This document shows, in pieces, positions 62,115 to 64,000 of a stretch of 64,000 nt of DNA. The notes below the pieces were generated by a model that was not told where the DNA came from, made no database searches, and saw only the letters and a program-made list of their open reading frames with translations. The stretch is taken from positions 252,090 to 316,089 of the forward strand of contig CACMWI010000001.1 of NCBI GenBank assembly GCA_902617375.1, in the 5' to 3' direction. How positions within the stretch are numbered: position 1 is the stretch's first letter; every line of letters starts with the position of its first letter. Origin of the DNA: an uncultured Alphaproteobacteria bacterium (lineage in GTDB: Bacteria; Pseudomonadota; Alphaproteobacteria; Methylaequorales; Methylaequoraceae). The position numbers were made by a program, and so were the translations under genes.

Positions 62115-64000
62115 ATGGTCATAGCAGTTAATAATTTAAAATTTTTGGAAATGAAAGGGAAATCATTTCTTTTAACCCTTGCACTCAGCACTTCGCTTAG
62201 CGTATCAATTGCTGACGAAATGCCAACAGGTGCAAGTGTACAGTCCGGAAATGTTGAAATTTCAGGTAAAAATACAAATCATCTAGTCATCGAGCAATCT
62301 ACAAATAAATCTATAATAAACTGGAATAGTTTTTCAATTCACGAAAAGGGTAGAGTTGATTTCAACATGCCATCTTCCATATCGTCCTCTCTGAATAGAG
62401 TAACTGGATCAACACCTTCATCTATTGCTGGTCAGCTCAATTCAAATGGAAAGGTACTGATAATAAATCCAAACGGAGTTATGATAACTAAAAATGGTGT
62501 TGTGAAAACAGGCTCCTTTACCGCGTCCACACTGGATATTAACAATGAAGACTTCTTAAAAGATAAGATGAATTTCATTGGAAATGGAAAATCAAAGAGT
62601 GTTCAAAACAACGGCAAAATTATTATTGGTGATAAAGGGCATGGAGCTCTTTTAGGCGGACAAATATCTAATGCAGGTATTGTTACTGCAAGACTAGGAA
62701 AAATTGCTCTTGGTGCAGGAGAAAAAATAACACTTGATTTCGTGGGTGATGGCTTGATGAGTGTTTCAGTCCCTAGTGAAAAATTGGGTATTATCAAAGA
62801 TATAAACGGCAATACACTAAAAAGTCTAATCTCTAATTCAGGTTTGCTGAAAGCAAATGGTGGTATAATAAAATTATCTGCTGCAACCGCAAAAAACCTC
62901 TCTAGATCCTCTGTCAACATCGGATCTTCAGGATTAATTATAGCTCGAAGTGTTAATGACAAAACAGGAAAAGTTGTTATAGGAAGTCCAACGAACGAAA
63001 AAATTAAAATAGCTGGAAAAATAGATGTTTCTGGTCATAGATCTCTAACTCCTTCAGGAACAATAATAGTTAGAGGCCGTTCAGTAACACACAATGGGAA
63101 AATATTCGCAAGAGGTGGCACTGGTGGCAAAGTTAATATTATATCAAAAGACACTTTAAAGCTTGATGGGTCGATTTTTGCTCAAGGTACAAAAGAAAAA
63201 GGTGGATCGGTTCTATTTTTGTCAGAAAAAAGTATTAGTTCAACGCCAAAAACCGTTGTTGACGTTTCAGGGGCAAATAAAGGCGGTAGGATAAGATCTT
63301 TAGCAAAATCGACTAATACATCATCAGGAACATTTAAATCAAACTCTAAGGGCGGAAAAGGAGGAAATATTGATTTAACCGGTGATAGGGTTGAAATTTC
63401 AAATGCAAAAATTGAAGCCGCAGGTAATTTAATGGGCGGAAAAGTTAGAATAGGAGGAGATTATCTTGGGGGACAAGATTTAACCATTATGGATAATAAA
63501 CATGTTTACGGATTTGTCTCCCGCTTTGGCGATCAATCATCAATCCAAAACTCCAAGCAAACGATCGTTAAAGCGGATACAAATATTGATGTTTCCAGTA
63601 AAAAAGGTCAAGGTGGTACGGCTGTAGTGTGGTCAGACCAAATGACTGATTTTGAAGGAAAAATCAATGCAAGAGGTGCAGAAATAGAGGCTTTAACTAC
63701 TTTAGTTAACGCAGATAAAAGCACCTATAAATCGTCTAAAGAGCCACCAATTTTGACGATAAAAAATAAACTTGAACCAATTGAATCAACAGTTGATCCT
63801 CCTCCAAAGCAAGTGATTCAATTGAGTCGAAACCAAATTAAATCGCAAGTGGATCCTCCTCCACCAAAGATTTTTGATAAAGGTGGCGGCTTTGTCGAGA
63901 TTTCTTCTAAAAATTATCTGAAAAGAGCAAATATTGCAGGTGTTTCTCTTAACGGAGGTACTTTGCTGCTCGATCCACGAGATATTTACGTTAGGGATAG
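62115..64000 (+). CDS. TPS exoprotein TpsA2, N-terminal part (runs off the window)
   Basis: 628 complete codons to the window edge, from the ATG at 62115 with a strong aggagga site at 62107-62113. Signal peptide to about residue 33, TPS domain with MPTGASVQSG, INWNSFSIHEKG and NPNG at 118-121. The repeats match TpsA1 in order: GKVRIGGDYLGGQ, GFVSRFGDQ, GQGGTAVVWSDQ and LLLDPRDI. Inserted near residues 555-585 is a Pro-rich stretch with two copies of VDPPP absent from TpsA1. The C-terminus, and so any PA14 or other effector domain, is not visible. Partner of tpsB2. Confidence 0.5.
   Translation, partial: MVIAVNNLKFLEMKGKSFLLTLALSTSLSVSIADEMPTGASVQSGNVEISGKNTNHLVIEQSTNKSIINWNSFSIHEKGRVDFNMPSSISSSLNRVTGSTPSSIAGQLNSNGKVLIINPNGVMITKNGVVKTGSFTASTLDINNEDFLKDKMNFIGNGKSKSVQNNGKIIIGDKGHGALLGGQISNAGIVTARLGKIALGAGEKITLDFVGDGLMSVSVPSEKLGIIKDINGNTLKSLISNSGLLKANGGIIKLSAATAKNLSRSSVNIGSSGLIIARSVNDKTGKVVIGSPTNEKIKIAGKIDVSGHRSLTPSGTIIVRGRSVTHNGKIFARGGTGGKVNIISKDTLKLDGSIFAQGTKEKGGSVLFLSEKSISSTPKTVVDVSGANKGGRIRSLAKSTNTSSGTFKSNSKGGKGGNIDLTGDRVEISNAKIEAAGNLMGGKVRIGGDYLGGQDLTIMDNKHVYGFVSRFGDQSSIQNSKQTIVKADTNIDVSSKKGQGGTAVVWSDQMTDFEGKINARGAEIEALTTLVNADKSTYKSSKEPPILTIKNKLEPIESTVDPPPKQVIQLSRNQIKSQVDPPPPKIFDKGGGFVEISSKNYLKRANIAGVSLNGGTLLLDPRDIYVRD

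Noticed and set aside
1..64000. CRISPR arrays, insertion sequences, prophage or rRNA genes
   Set aside because: No regularly spaced direct repeats, transposase or phage structural genes, and no rRNA-like conserved stretches were seen by eye.

Overview
The window is a gene-dense, AT-rich stretch of chromosome (roughly one third G+C by eye). It probably comes from a small-genome, free-living alphaproteobacterium of the marine low-GC kind (SAR11/HIMB59/AEGEAN-169-like); I cannot name the genus. Three things point there. Alphaproteobacterial neighbourhoods are present: hemE-hemH-hemJ-rho, maf-aroE-coaE, mnmE-mnmG-rsmG-parA-parB, and Smr-MltA-Tim44 next to secB. Spacers are very short, and many gene ends overlap, including tail-to-tail pairs. 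There are no insertion sequences, prophage or CRISPR arrays.

Layout. 1-1.5 kb: end of the phosphate operon (pstB tail, phoU, phoB). 1.5-6.7 kb: a fused GT2-GT9 glycosyltransferase, a small membrane protein, a PfkB sugar/nucleoside kinase, a DUF2244 protein, an EamA permease and a lipoprotein. 6.7-12.6 kb: dapB and the chaperone set dnaJ, dnaK, grpE, hrcA, all on the minus strand. 12.6-21.9 kb: rph, rdgB, an LppC-like lipoprotein, lolA, a degenerate response regulator, an L,D-transpeptidase, a YggS-family protein, a ThiE-like protein, leuS and lptE. 21.9-28.9 kb: holA runs tail-to-tail into coaE-aroE-maf. A non-coding gap with DnaA-box-like sites sits before hemE-hemH-hemJ-rho; this maf/hemE gap is the classical alphaproteobacterial oriC position. 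28.9-38 kb: xth, HIT, hisE-F-A-H, DUF2628, hisB, hslVU, Smr, mltA, Tim44-like, secB. 38-46.3 kb: an unknown coiled-coil protein, an orphan cNMP-binding protein, tRNA-Gly(GCC), LON-domain protein, Trm112-like, DUF971, ubiH-like, ftsK, BON lipoprotein, gshB, dnaQ. 46.3-53.8 kb: the first two-partner-secretion (TPS) locus, tpsB1-tpsA1, with a PA14 domain in the exoprotein, behind a frameshifted ammonium transporter. 54-59.8 kb: mnmE-mnmG-rsmG-parA-parB with two perfect parS palindromes inside coding sequence. 59.8-64 kb: a decayed dnaQ copy, two perfect DnaA boxes, and a second TPS locus, tpsB2-tpsA2, which runs off the window.

The most interesting structure is at the two edges of the 46.3-60.1 kb block. 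Directly upstream of the intact dnaQ lies a decayed parB 3' end. Directly downstream of the intact parB lies a decayed dnaQ 5' part with the same junction (parB stop followed at once by a TTG-started dnaQ). So a parB-dnaQ junction was once duplicated and each copy kept a different gene. Each remnant touches a TPS locus, and the two loci are transcribed away from the parABS core. This suggests that TPS insertion or duplication, plus an inversion, reshaped the origin-proximal region.

Functionally the window is mostly housekeeping: protein folding and turnover, histidine and heme synthesis, envelope assembly, tRNA modification and chromosome partition. The two TPS systems are the only clear accessory module.
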